Shown here one piece after another: positions 35,350-47,135 of a DNA stretch of 64,000 nt (within the stretch, counting starts at the first letter, position 1; every line of letters starts with the position of its first letter). Origin of the DNA: Augochlora pura (Eukaryota; Arthropoda; Insecta; Hymenoptera; Halictidae); assembly GCF_028453695.1 (NCBI RefSeq), contig NC_135778.1, positions 36,693,214 to 36,757,213 on the forward strand, read 5' to 3'. Position numbers and translations under genes: made by a program. The notes under the pieces were generated by a model. It saw only the letters and a list, made by a program, of their open reading frames with translations, was not told where the DNA came from and searched no databases.

Positions 35350-35527
35350 CCCTTTGCACTCGAAAACATTTTAAGGTTAGATCCGAAATTGCTATTTTAT
35401 TAGTATAATTTGCTATATTGAGTCTTGTAACTGGTAAAAGTGTTGTGCTTTTAACAGAAGGGTATCTGATAATGTCAACATTATTTTGTTAATTATGTAA
35501 CAATTTTCATTGGCGCTTGAAAGGTTT
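35350..35527. mobile_element. MITE group A copy, inverted and truncated
   Basis: CCCTTTGCACTCGA starts directly after TTAA (35346-35349). Read on the minus strand, the interior follows the 2113-2350 copy (AGCGCCAATGAAAATTGTT, CAAGACTCAAT). The far terminus is damaged: after GGCGCTTGAAAGG the expected TIR is mostly missing. It abuts another group A copy in the opposite orientation. Confidence 0.65.
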
Positions 35528-35535
35528 ACGATCAA

Positions 35536-35720
35536 CACTTTGCGTTCGAGCGGTGCCACTGAAATTGTTGTTACACATTCCAAAATTATTCTTATCGCAA
35601 AAACTTGGATCTAAATAATTGAAAGTGTAACTATTATACAATTCACGAGACTACACTATAGAAATATGAGCAGAAAAATTACTTTAGATTTGCAGCTGAA
35701 ATTGCTTCGAGTACAAAGGG
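35536..35720. mobile_element. MITE group A copy
   Basis: The left end CACTTTGCGTTCGAGCGG and the right end GCTTCGAGTACAAAGGG correspond to the group A termini. Flanks are TCAA and TTAC, each one base from TTAA. The interior aligns to the 2113-2350 copy (GCCACTGAAATTGTTGT, ATTACTTTAGATTTG) with about 50 bp missing. It is 185 bp long and noncoding. Confidence 0.75.
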
Positions 35721-35779
35721 TTACAAAGGAACTTAGAAATGAATTTTTGATACTATCAAGTAAGATATTTTTCTTGTAA

Positions 35780-36193
35780 TTTGCCGAATATGGCAAGGCG
35801 ATTTTTGGAGATATTTTACCAGAATTGTTGGCCGATTCGCCATTAAACATACGACGATCCTCGCGAGTCCGACGAGATGGATGTCCTGCGCATTCTGCAC
35901 GGAATATTACAGAATTCCCGAAGAGAACAGTTGGAAATCATTGGATCGGTCGATTAGGGAGGAACAAATCCCATTAGGGAGGGAACGGCCCACTCGCCAG
36001 ACCCGACACCCTTAGATTTCTATTTCTGAGGGAAATTAAAGGAGCTACCGTATCTCGTGATGCCGAACAACATGCAAGAAGAATAAGAACAGCCTTTTCC
36101 ACGATAAACTCGAATGAAAGACGGCAGGCAATACCGTCCTTATCGCAACGTCTTAGATCTTGTGTCAATGTCCATGGTCGCCATTTTGAACAT
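35780..36193 (+). pseudogene. Tc1/mariner-superfamily transposase relic (C-terminal half)
   Basis: Three frames join into one degenerate transposase. The first segment, 35780-35974, reads LPELLADSPLNIRR, then DGCPAH (the second catalytic D), then WIGR, and ends at a stop. The second, about 35985-36083, reads SPDPTPLDFYF, a stop where W is expected, then GKLKELPY; the D of PLDF is the third catalytic position. The third, about 36080-36193, ends in NVHGRHFEH, the tail typical of this lineage in insect genomes. At least two frameshifts and three in-frame stops (35975, 36027, 36084) make it dead. The N-terminal DNA-binding part and the first catalytic D are absent. Two MITE copies lie directly upstream. 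Confidence 0.85.
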
Positions 36194-36199
36194 CCGGAC

Positions 36200-38905
36200 C
36201 GAAGCGTAAGCTTAAAGATGCCTTGGAAGAATTTCTTTTATTAGAGTTTCTTAGAATTTCTTTCATTAGAGTTTATTTTATATTTATTTACAAATCGTCT
36301 CGAAAGGCTCTATCAGTAAATAAGAAATTAGGTCACTCCATTTAGATAAACAAATTCGACCTTCGCGTGCCCTTTACATCTTCGCCTATAGAAAAATTAT
36401 TGACATAATATTGTGCTCTTCGAAATCGAGCAATCTTTTTACTAACACCTTTTTTCCTATTGTCAAAAACACGCGAGTTATTCAGGCGCCCTTCCCTGTA
36501 TATATATTTAATATAAATCATTTATGATATATAATCTACATCACGGATCGTAACATAAACATAAGCGCAAGTTAACTAGTTTTACATGCGTGTCAACCCT
36601 AAAATGAAATTTTTCAACGAAAGCATCGCGCTCGGTAACAAGTCCGCGTTTAGACGAGCAAGAAATTGTCTAGTACGAGATTTGCAACGCCGCGACACCA
36701 TTTTTCTTCGAAGTGACAACATCGCCGAGACAGTGAATGCATCCGAACAATATCAATGCGCATAAAAGTTTCCATCCCGTATTCCTAGGAGTTCTGTGTG
36801 TCCTATTCCTGTCACAACGCGCAAGACATGCTCGTCCTGCAGTTTATGCGCATACCGATGCAACGCTGGAACACGGACAGAGGGGCGCGCGCACACACGC
36901 GAACGAATCCAACCGCAGCGAACAGCGGCGGAACGAAATTTTCCAGGGACAACGTAAACAGTACGACTACGGGGCGATATAAAATTTTCCAAGACCGACG
37001 ATTATGCCTGTACACGAGTTCGTAAAATAATAAGATTAACTCTACGTTATGTCTGATATGTAATTAAACTATTTAAGATAGGATGAAAAAGCAAAAAGAA
37101 AGAGGCAGATCTTAGACAGTAGATATAGGCAACAAACTATGGAAATGAGAGCGATGAGTAATAAATTATGCACTTATAACAAAAATGTAGGGACCAGAGA
37201 TAAATGTTGCAAATATTTCAAGAATTTCGAGAATTTCAAGAATTTCAAGATACTGTTACATTATTTACAATTGATGAAGATGTTTAAGAATAAAATTTAA
37301 TTTAATTTGATTTGATAAAATTAAGATGTATATTATAATTAATGCAGACATTCTTCGTTGTACATAAAAATCCACAGTACACTGATGAGTAAGTAAATGG
37401 AAGAAGTGAAAGTTAAAATAGCAAGGTTTGTATGAACAAAGTCCAATTTTCGTCGCCGTCAAATAAAATGCATATTATTATTAGTTAAACTATATAATAA
37501 CGTTGTTCCCTTTAAAGGAACCTCGTCGGAACGCGTCCACACGTTGCCGAAAACGTTGTTTCCACTCTCTGTGACAGCCGAGATTATTAAACTGGCACTG
37601 GCTTCAGCTAGGATAGACGACCCAATTAGCGTGACTGTTCCAATTCTCGTGCCTCCAAATTAAAAACGTATAGAAAAAGAACAGTATTACATATAAATCG
37701 ATGATCGATACTTTTTTTATTGCAGTTATCTATCGACACTTAAATTCAGAAAGACGATTTATGTATAAAACTTTTATTTCGTTAAATGTTCTCAATAAAT
37801 CGCGATAATTGAGACGTCTAGGTTAGTTCGTCACGGTGACTTTAACATTGACTTGTTGTCTATAGTACGGTCGCAAAATGGCAGCCTTTGTGGTGAAATA
37901 CGATTTCACAGGTCCAAAGAGAAATCTGACAAGTATAGAGACTGCGGAATCAAGGGGATACGCTTTTCAATCGAGGAAACTTTAATAATTTATTGGCAAT
38001 TGCTGCTGTTATTAGACGTCGATGAAACGTCAAGGGGCCGCACTTTTTTCACGTTTTCCTTCGCGTCAATCCGTTCGTATTCGCTAAAAGTGCGGTATTT
38101 GATCGCGCAACGTTCGTGCTATTGTCTTTTATAATTTTCGCAATGCGACACTGTTGCTTGCTGTTACACGATTTATTATCAAAATCAATATCTTAGCAGT
38201 GCAAATTCTTTTACTGAATATTTAATAGCTATTATCAGCTAGTATGAATTTTTCAGTTGTACTGACTAGTCAGTTATAATGACAGCTAGTTATTAATTCT
38301 ACATTTACCAAACGCGTCATTTTACCAGATTCTAAGATGTTTAATTTACTATCGTTAAAATTATAACAAATACATATAAAGGAAGATCTGTTCAATTTTG
38401 TGTCATTGAACGTGTGTTACGACTAAAATCTCTTATTATTCGAAAAAATCACGAAAATGCGGTGAAAAATACCGGTCGATTTTTGTGTTTTATTAATACT
38501 GCGCAGTCCTCGAAATACTTGTTAACATAGGGACATATCGTTGGACAAGATTAGTTAATGGAATCCTCCTTAAGTGTAGATGCGACCACTGGAACTAGAA
38601 CGAAACCTGTCAACATACTTTTTACACCACATTGGAGGCATTATGGAGCACGGCGTACGAGTGCCATGAACAGCCAACCATAACAGCGGCGCGCACGGTT
38701 CACTTACTTGAAATGGAGCACGCCGGTCCTTTAACAGCACATTACGACGTTAATTTTAAAGACACCGCCTTGGACTACAGCCTGTCGGTGTGACTTCCAC
38801 GAATATAGTTGTACGTATTATAAATTGTTTAGCATAAACCGTTTAATGCAATATTAAACACCGAGAACTCGATCGTTTCTAGTATTATGAAAAATAATTT
38901 CATAA
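36200..38905. other. Noncoding stretch, nothing firmly recognised
   Basis: Just after the transposase relic, sequence near 36475-36507 (GGCGCCCTTCCCTGTATATA) might be its outer terminus, but the partner end is unproven. The rest is AT-rich with a GC-balanced patch at 36640-37000 and overlapping frames of 65-80 codons without motifs. Confidence 0.4.
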
Positions 38906-38910
38906 TTCGA

Positions 38911-39118
38911 GAAAATAGTTTGACAAAATAAAAATGAGAACAAATCAAATTTTATTGGAAATAGTTGACAAAATAAAAATAAGAACAAATCAAATTTTAT
39001 CGAAAATAGTTGACAAAATAAAAATGAGAACAAATCAAATTTTACTGGAAACAGTTGACAAAATAAAACTAAAAACAAATCAAATTTTATTGAAAGTAGT
39101 TTGCTAAATAAAAATGAT
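38911..39118. repeat. 45-bp tandem repeat, 4.6 copies
   Basis: TGACAAAATAAAAATGAGAA starts at 38921, 38966, 39011 and 39056, an exact 45-bp period, with a decayed fifth copy at 39101. The period is a multiple of three, so a minus-strand frame encodes a repeated 15-residue LFCQLFPIKFDLFSF-like peptide. No start, splice or neighbour supports a gene. Confidence 0.95.
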
Positions 39119-39119
39119 A

Positions 39120-41585
39120 GCTAAGCAAACGTTGTCAAAAGCAACGTCGAAAGTGAAACTGAATGATGTATTTCCAAAATAAAAATTCGTAAGCATTATT
39201 TTGATAAAGTAATGCACATGAACGACAAAATTCGAAGATCTTTGTCAACGAAATGATGACGCAGACCTTCTCTTTATTAATTTTATACGTGCTTCATCAT
39301 ATTCCATTCCGAACAGAGAACTTGTGACATCAACCACGAAACGTGATCGATTTGCTATGGAATGACTCGCGTATTATTTTCTGATTATGAACCAATTCCT
39401 CCGGTATTTTTTGTAGATATTAATTCGTGTGTCATAAAAAAACCGATACTGTACGAGATATTTTAATCGAGTGATATTTATAAAGACCGAACTCAAGCTG
39501 TTCTTCTATCGTTATTATAGTATACTTTCAGATTACTATAGCAGAGAATATTTGGCAATTGACGAATAACAATGTTAACTGAGAGATTATAATTATCGTA
39601 GCGTCGATTTTTATAAAATGACACTGTGAAATTTTTCTGTATTTAATTCTAAATCTTTTAATCTGTATTTTAATTTACACCTGTATAAGAGTTAAAAACA
39701 AACACTGTTTAAATTGTCCGCGTCTGATTTGTACCACTTTCCTCTAAATAAATTTGTATATGAGACGCGTTGCAAATTCGTTTTAAATTAATTAACGTAC
39801 ACAAAGTTACATAAATTCAAAGGTTATGGTACGAAACTTTCATCCATTGTTCATTTCATTATGACGGAACATCATTTATCATTTGCTGCTTCAACAACGC
39901 CGGGAACGATAATATTTTATGTTCATACAGAAAAACCTTTTTGCAAGACTAAATCTTACCGCTAATTTCCCGTGATTAATGTAAATGATGAAATTTTATT
40001 TGTACGTCGCGTAGAAGATAAATGTCAACGAATAAAATTTTATTCGACACTAAATACTCCGGAGCTCAAATAAAAATTTATCCAATATTGATTCGAATTA
40101 TTATCAAATTTTTCTTCCTTCTCATCGTCATTTCATTTCAAGCGAATAAACAAATTGTAAAAAGGCCGCATTATATCTACCTCTGTCATCGTGATCTCAA
40201 AAAGACAAAAAGTCGGTCACATTCGATTAGAGATATTTTATTAAAATAAACGAAAGGTTTTTAGTTCCAGAAATCCTGCGAACAACGAAGAATGCTTACA
40301 CTTACGGATATATTTCATTTATTCCTTTTTTCGAGGGAGTATTTTGTAGACCGAACTTACAGGCGAGCCCCGCGCTCTAAGGGTCGGCGAATTGAATCCC
40401 TGCACTTTAGTGCCTTTAGTACCGCGATCCCTCTCAAATGCCCCTGTCAGCGATACTTTTGTCAAAATCGCTCTTTGTCACAGAAAAGTGATCCATCGCG
40501 CATACGGTGGCAACGCCGTAGGATTCCTGCCCGAAAAGCCTCGCTACGATCTATTCCTAAAACGCGTCTTTTAACCCTTCATGGACCACAACACTCTTTC
40601 CAATATATTTTCCCGGGGAGGGGGGGGGGCTGAAGGGTGAAGGGTGAACGGGTGTCATGTAACCAAGAAAGTTCGTGCCATTCTACTGAACAGAAATAAA
40701 TCACCGTCCTTTGTCGAGCAAGAATTAATGTTATAAACAAAAGTTACGTGCCGGTATCCCGAAAGTCCATTATTCTTTACGTGAATATTGAAGTGTTAAA
40801 GATATACAATTTTTAATGTATGCGATACAGAACGTGTTTTGTGACCGATGGTATTTCCGGTCTACATCATTGATGCGGCATCGCATTCCGATGATCGCGG
40901 TGAATTCATATTCATGGCACGTACACTTAATCGCGGCACGGTGACAGTGATGAAACGATGTTATTCGATTATGAGCGGAAATAGCGTGGATTTGTGGCGC
41001 GTTACAGGACATGATATGATCTGCGTTACAAGCTGTAATTGCGGCGTTGCGAAGTAGCGTCGAGGAAAGAGTGGGTATGAATTCTCGGTCGAGTTTGTGT
41101 CGATTAAATGATTAATCTAGTAGAAGAAACGTAATATAATATTTGAGTGATATAAGTTTCATTAATATGGTTATTATATCAACGTTAGAGAAATTTAGAA
41201 ATTTGGTGCGAAATACGTACAGCGTTTGTGTTTAAAAAATTATCGTAGATGCGATGAGAAATTAATTGATATTTATTTGCTCCCTCGTTGTCGATATTTA
41301 AATCGATATTTATTTCGCATAAAATTTCCAAACTTTTACTGATATTCTAACAATATTCATCAACATTTTATTATTTAGACAATTATGCGTTTCACTAAAT
41401 GTACTGTAAAGCATCATACTATACTAATAACAAAAAAAGAGAAACAGAAATATTACGAAATAACCTTGACAAAAATCATCAGAAAAATGAGATTAAGAAA
41501 AACGACATAGCAAAAAGTGAGCCGAACCAATGATTATTTCTATAGTTTTATTATAGTTTAAGAAAACAAAATAGAAGTATCCGTT
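39120..41585. other. Noncoding stretch, nothing recognised
   Basis: AT-rich with patches of moderate GC at 40340-40690 and 40800-41060. Overlapping frames of 60-113 codons lack motifs. A G10 run with AAGGGTG repeats follows at 40620-40660. Confidence 0.5.
40620..40660. repeat. G10 tract and GAAGGGTGAA repeat
   Basis: A run of ten G residues is followed by CTGAAGGGTGAAGGGTGAAC. It is a purine-only strand apart from a few bases. Confidence 0.75.
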
Positions 41586-41587
41586 TC

Positions 41588-41765
41588 GCGAAAGGGTCGA
41601 GTTGATTCGCGGAAGGGTGGATTCGATTTGCAGGAGGGTGAATATAATTTACGAGAGGGATCAAATTTGGATTGCAGAGGAGTGAACCTGGCGTTGAAAG
41701 GGGTGAATTTGATTTCGAGGAAGGTGAATATAATATTCGGCGGAGGGTGAATTTCGGAGTGCAAG
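41588..41765. repeat. About 22-bp G-rich tandem repeat, degenerate
   Basis: Eight or so imperfect copies of a unit like GGAGGGTGAATATAATTTACGA, period 20-24 bp. The strand bias is strong: purine-rich on plus. Minus-strand frames across it encode repetitive proline- and serine-rich peptide and are not taken as genes. Confidence 0.85.
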
Positions 41766-42076
41766 GCCCGCGGAGGTGGAATATCATAAAACCGTCGGTG
41801 AAAACAATGTAGCCGACAATAGGTGAAACGTCGCTGGGCCGGTGGTACCAGGAAACGGTGTATATTATGCTCGCGCGGGACCGGAATTCGAACCCTACTC
41901 TTCGCAAGTTCTGACAGAGTATCGGGCACGGCGGAGCGTAATTTAAATACCTTCGCGCGGCGTGTCGCTTCCAGTTGCCGTCGCCAACTGGACACGAAGA
42001 CTCACCGTAGCCGAAAAGTTGATCATACGCCGTACAAAATTCGCGCGCATTCCCTTACGCAACCATGTAATGCGCG

Positions 42077-42224
42077 TTCAACGAACTATACTGTCCGATT
42101 AGGTTTTCATAAAATACTAGAATTAACCGCTTGTTTCTCTCGTTAAAAAATTCAACGAACTATACTGTCCGATTAGGTTTTCATAAAATATTAGAATTAA
42201 CCGCTTGTTTCTCTCGTTAAAAAA
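42077..42224. repeat. Nearly perfect 74-bp tandem duplication
   Basis: TTCAACGAACTATACTGTCC starts at 42077 and 42151. The two 74-bp copies differ at a single base (ACTAG versus ATTAG). It is the youngest duplication in the window by this measure. Confidence 0.97.
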
Positions 42225-42229
42225 TTCTC

Positions 42230-43910
42230 TAAATGAGAAATCCAAAAGCGAAATAAAACCGCAGTTCGATGAATATTTTGCAAGTCTGCAAACTGTTTTA
42301 GGTTGACCAAAATACATTTATGATTAAAAGGAATGTATTAAGCACGATCTAAGCGTTGCAAATAGGAACAGAGAAATGGACAAACTTTTGTCGTCGATAA
42401 CGTGGACCGAGCACTGTAATTGGAACGCGTTACCCCGTGTAACTGTGCACTCTCTGAGATTACACGCTCCTCTCGCGTAAATCGCTTCCGCTGAACATTT
42501 CGTATGTAAAACCAATGGAACGTCAAACCAGTGAAATGTTGCCTAAAACTTGCGAAATTTTTGGCAATAAATAATATCATTTATTCAGAGGAGACTTTGT
42601 ACGATGGGCAATTAATTAAAGTTTCTCCCTTAAAAATGGAACATTGTGGTTATTACTTCTTTGCAGTTACTGAACAATGTGTCGCATTGACTCGAAGAAC
42701 AGAGAAAAGAGTGGCGCGAAGAAAACTTATGGTACACCGTAGAAAAAGTCTTGATCAATCCTTTGAGACGCAGCGTCGATTCAACGCGACGTAAAATTGA
42801 AAACGAAGAGGAATAAATGAGTATATCCAAGTCATCTCTACGCCTATGCTCTACATCGTTAATCTCTGCAGTAGAGAAGCTCCGAATTTCGAGATTCTGC
42901 GAGGGCTGCCCGTCCGGAACCGGGAATATTCCTCCAGGCTCTGGTGTCTCGGCGCGTGACAGCCGAGACAACGCAATCTTGGGATGGGGCTCCCACCTCG
43001 GATCATTAGGAATGATTCTTATGTGAAAGACGGTAACAGGACGGCGCTCCGTCCGCCTTCAAGCGTAGGTGATACGTGACTACGCAGTACCCACCGTAGC
43101 TTAGAAGTCCGCGATTGATTCCCTGATGGAAAGTCCTTTTAGCCCGCGACATCCGAATCCCTCGAAAACGGGGAGAACGGCGGCCCGCTTTGCTAACTCC
43201 GTCGTAGAGAACAGTGTCAGAAGACCGGAGGCCGTCGTGCGATCTTTACGCTTCTCGAGAGCGAGGACGAGAGTCGGCCCGGCACGCGAGGGTGAGCGCG
43301 GAGTCATTGAATAATACAATGTCAACGTGGCGCGGGTTTGTTTGGCACTAATGACCTGAACACACAGCGCGCAAAGGCGCTGTAACGTTAAAGCGAAATC
43401 AAGTTTCAACCCCTGCGCCAGGTGAATAAGTGATACGGATATACAGGATGTCGAGGAATTATGTATAACCTATGCTGCCTAACTATAACTACATGACTAA
43501 CCTATAAATTGTCTTTGATCTTGAAACAGAAGGTCGAGTAGTCATCTTTTTTAATGCAATGTATTAATTTTTAATGCAAAGTATTATTTTCTAATGCAAT
43601 ACTCTTTAGTAATATAATTTTTAACGAATAATTCCGTATGAAATAACACCATAGTCGCATTACCTACATATTCTCGAAAGCGGAAGCCAATTCCAATAGC
43701 GCAGCGAATTGTAAACGATCCCATTTCATTTTACTGACCTAGAATTTGAACGATTAAAACCATCGCGTTTAACCTGCAATTATTGCGCCTCTTCATTTCT
43801 ACGATGTTATGCGCGGTGACGATTAATATTGAAACAGTACAGTGATTATTTGATTATCAATTATTTTCTTTGCAAACTTCACGTAATAAAACATTTTATG
43901 TTTTGTATAT
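42230..43910. other. Noncoding stretch with GC-rich patch
   Basis: The segment 42880-43410 is GC-rich with overlapping frames of about 60-113 codons, including 43101-43409 (minus), none with a domain. It contains a perfect 8-bp hairpin and could be a conserved noncoding region. At 43440, ATACAGGATGTCGAGG weakly resembles a transposon end. Confidence 0.4.
42946..42969. other. Perfect 8-bp stem-loop
   Basis: GTCTCGGC and GCCGAGAC enclose an 8-nt loop, GCGTGACA. A palindrome GGAATATTCC lies about 20 bp upstream. No U-tract follows, and in a eukaryote this is not a terminator. Confidence 0.5.
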
Positions 43911-43914
43911 TTAT

Positions 43915-44016
43915 GTATATTACATTATTATTATATTATTATTTTATTATATTATCATATTACTATTTTATTATATTATCATATTACTATATTATTATAT
44001 TATTATATATATTTTA
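43915..44016. repeat. TTA/ATC low-complexity array
   Basis: Runs of TATTATATTATTATTTTA and TTATATTATCATATTACTA repeated over about 100 bp, including a 27-bp phrase present twice. Simple-sequence slippage explains it; the short open frame through it is repetitive. Confidence 0.9.
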
Positions 44017-44019
44017 TAT

Positions 44020-47000
44020 ATGACACTTTATAATTGATGTACTGTTAGCACAAATCTTCATTATATTACTGTAAGAAATTGTCTGCTTAACAAAACTCTA
44101 TTCTACTTTATATTATAGCAAAATTTTTATTACATCATTTGTTACATGGTGTATCGTTTTTTAAAAAGCTGAAAATATTAGTATAGCCCACTTTTATTAT
44201 ATTTATATAACTAAGTCATAGTTTTCAATACACTGTCTTAACAGTCTTATATTAAAGATTACTGTATTAAAAAAGTTTTCCAGATAGAAAATATAATACT
44301 AGCAGAAATAATTTTCGATAATTGCTAACAAAGATTCAACAGTTCGAGCCTCTTTCGCCGACATACTAATGTATTCAGACATCTTCTGCATAAGTAACGA
44401 GCATAATTCATCAAATGTTCTTCTAATGTTTAAAATATCATGATTCTCCCTCTGAATAATTAATCGTAGCAATTAAAGTTCTCATTGGACAGAGCTAACG
44501 ACTGAGTTAAGTATGCGAGGGCAGTATTTTGTGGTATTCAAATATTAAAGGAATCGTTACGGTGTAAGGGAAAAGGCCATACGGTGTACAAATCGCTGTG
44601 TATGCTCGGTGCTTTTAGTAAGATTAAGCTGCGATTAGCGATCACATATTAACTTGAAAACTAATTAACGAAGCAAACTCTATTGATGTACGCAGACGTC
44701 GTTTGTCGAAGCGGTTACGGACTTAATCGGGCATGGTAACGACACAATAGTTAACGTGTTTCGAACCGGGAACACCATAACGCGAACGAACAAATCGTGA
44801 GCGTAATTCGCAGCGTGAAATAAAAAATTTAATACGTTTAATATGGCTGTGGAATACCTAATAATTTAATATGTTTCTATAATAGTTAGATTTATTTGAA
44901 GTAATTATTTAACGCCATTTTGTTTTTTGTTTTCGACATTAAAGACATTAAAGGCTAAAATTAAAGACGATTTAAAAAAACTATAGTAAAATTTTTCATT
45001 TAAAGTCGAATTTCTTCAAAAAAAGTAATGTTAATTTCCTGACTAAGATTTCACTTTAGTTATTTTTTATAACAGTCTCCGATTCGACTTCGTCGTTTAT
45101 TAGAAGCTGCATTGTATTTAAATTTATCCTTACGCGTGCGTAAATGATTTTTCTCCAGGATTTGCATAGTCAACAGTGAAACGTGCATTGACTAACAAAG
45201 AACATTGCTTGCACAAAGCGCGCAGAATTCCGCGAGATTTTTGTACAATTAAAATTTGGAAACGGCAACGCGTTCATGAAATTATTTTATAAAACGAGCC
45301 GGTGCGATGAAAGATCGCGGGTTAACTATATTACGTTTGTGTTCTTAATTAGCGTGTTCGTGAAATACTGCCGCAACTGGAGAAATGCAACGGAGATTCC
45401 CGTTACCGGCAACGAGGGCGGTTTTTATGCCCGCGTGGCCCCCGGTATCGTTAGACCTTAAAACACAATTACGTGAAAACCGCGTGTAATTGTTGCCAGA
45501 CGTTGTTTAAGTTCCCCTCGTTCTTTTTTCGGATTTTGCGGCTGTTTCCAAGTACCGGCTCCGGGTCGTTACGACCACTTCGCGTTACCGTTATTACCCA
45601 AAATTTCGTTAATTGATTGCTAGTCTCGAAGATCTAACAAAAAGGGAAACGTCCAGTACTCTTTGTATTATTATTAATACATTATATATGCTATTATTCT
45701 CAGCTGTATTTAATCTAATACCCTGGTATTTCTTTTAAAAAAATTGTCGCCATTGCCAAATACTTTATCCATTATTTGTCTTTTTATACAAAATAAAATT
45801 TTACATCTCTCCTAGGTAAATTAATTGCGTGATTATTATTGAATATATTTCTTACAGGTAAATGGCTCGGATTGGTATTATAAATATTTCAACGAACTTG
45901 ACAGATGACCAAATCATTTTAACTCGACTGACTTCTGCTGTACCAAAATCAAAAAGCGAATACTTAATGAAGTCACCGATGAACCGACATATAGTTTCCA
46001 ATGTTGTAAGAGTATAATTTCTGGAAATTCAGCTAAAAATTCAGCGCCCGTCGAAGATCGAAAAATATACTGTGCAAATATCGGTATTTAATAATAGAAA
46101 GAATTAATCTTCGGCAAGTGATCGCTTGAAGTACCAAAAAAATTTACATTAAATATCGTCGTAAAAAATGAACATTGTTAAAAGAAGCTTAAACACCTGT
46201 CTGCTTATTTTGTCTGTAGAACCACCAAAAACGAGTATCATTAAACTCGACTCCACAGGTGTGACTTCTGTTTGTTAGAAAAATTTGAATACTATCAGTA
46301 ATTGTAAAATAAAAGATAAAAGAACCGGTCATTCAGAATAATTGATCATTTTAATAGCAAACGCAAAAATTGCAGCCTCGAGTGTCTCATATTCCTTTGT
46401 CAAATAATGTTACAAAATATTACGTTTTAATTACAGTTTCGATCACATATATGTTCCTTGAAATTCCAGAAACTTTATTAGGTATCTGACACAGCAATGA
46501 AATCATTAGAACGATAGAATGGGACGAGTTTAAATCGGAAATAATTAACACGTGAACCATTGCTTTCGAACAACAGCGTCGACCGACGAGCTTTAACAGC
46601 GATTGAGAAGCGATCAATCGCTTTTTAATCGGCTGGATATTGCACACGATCAGTGGAAGGGTCGACCAAAAATATGAACGGGCTAATCGAAGTTATATCA
46701 GGCTCGCTCGACACGGTAGGGTACCGGGCTAATTGAAGTAGCGTGGCGCACGGCACGGCACGCAACGCAACGCCCGGTGTACGCCTCTGGCGAAACTTTT
46801 CCCATGGGAACGTTTAATACGAGAATGTTCGAAGGCAATTAGATGTAATTGGGAATCGGTAAATGGACCACGCGACGTCCTTATTTCCGAAAGAGCAGCT
46901 TATTTATTCACGGTGCTTGCGCCGGAAGAGAGGCTGAAACAAGCGGCCTGCACGAGACGCACGAAAACAGTCACGGGGAAAATTAATTTCATCGGCTGCC

Positions 47001-47050
47001 CCTTTGGCCGGTTGTCTCTGTTTTTGTCGAATATGCTCGTCTTAACGGAA
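44020..47050. other. Noncoding stretch, nothing firmly recognised
   Basis: AT-rich to about 46600. From 46620 to 47000 the sequence is GC-balanced and contains several homeodomain-like TAATTG/CAATTA words (AATTAGATGTAATTGG, AAAATTAATTTCATC). It resembles an insect enhancer more than an exon, since all six frames are interrupted. Confidence 0.4.
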
Positions 47051-47054
47051 AGCG

Positions 47055-47135
47055 TTAACGTTTATTCGTGACGTGTATACACGTCATGACGGAAAATATT
47101 AACATTTCTTTGGGATGCGTACATTCGTCAAAAAC
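47055..47135. repeat. Interspersed repeat end with 18-bp perfect palindrome
   Basis: TTAACGTTTATTCG is followed by TGACGTGTATACACGTCA (47069-47086), a perfect 18-bp palindrome containing two TGACGT half sites. The layout matches 32611-32695. A second half-match, GCGTACATTCGTC, follows at about 47106. Either a repeat family terminus or a bZIP-type binding site would explain it; the recurrence favours the former. Confidence 0.45.

Noticed and set aside
38854..39078. Minus frame encoding repeated hydrophobic 15-mers
   Set aside because: Entirely produced by the 45-bp tandem repeat.
41551..41995. Minus frames of 118 and 145 codons
   Set aside because: Run through the degenerate 22-bp G-rich repeat; the repetitive peptide is composition-driven.
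43440..43460. ATACAGGATGTCGAGG as a transposon end
   Set aside because: Only a short resemblance to TACAGGGTG-type termini; no partner found.
46194..46265. ACACCTGT / ACAGGTGT inverted pair
   Set aside because: Arms are only 8 bp with a long loop, within chance expectation.
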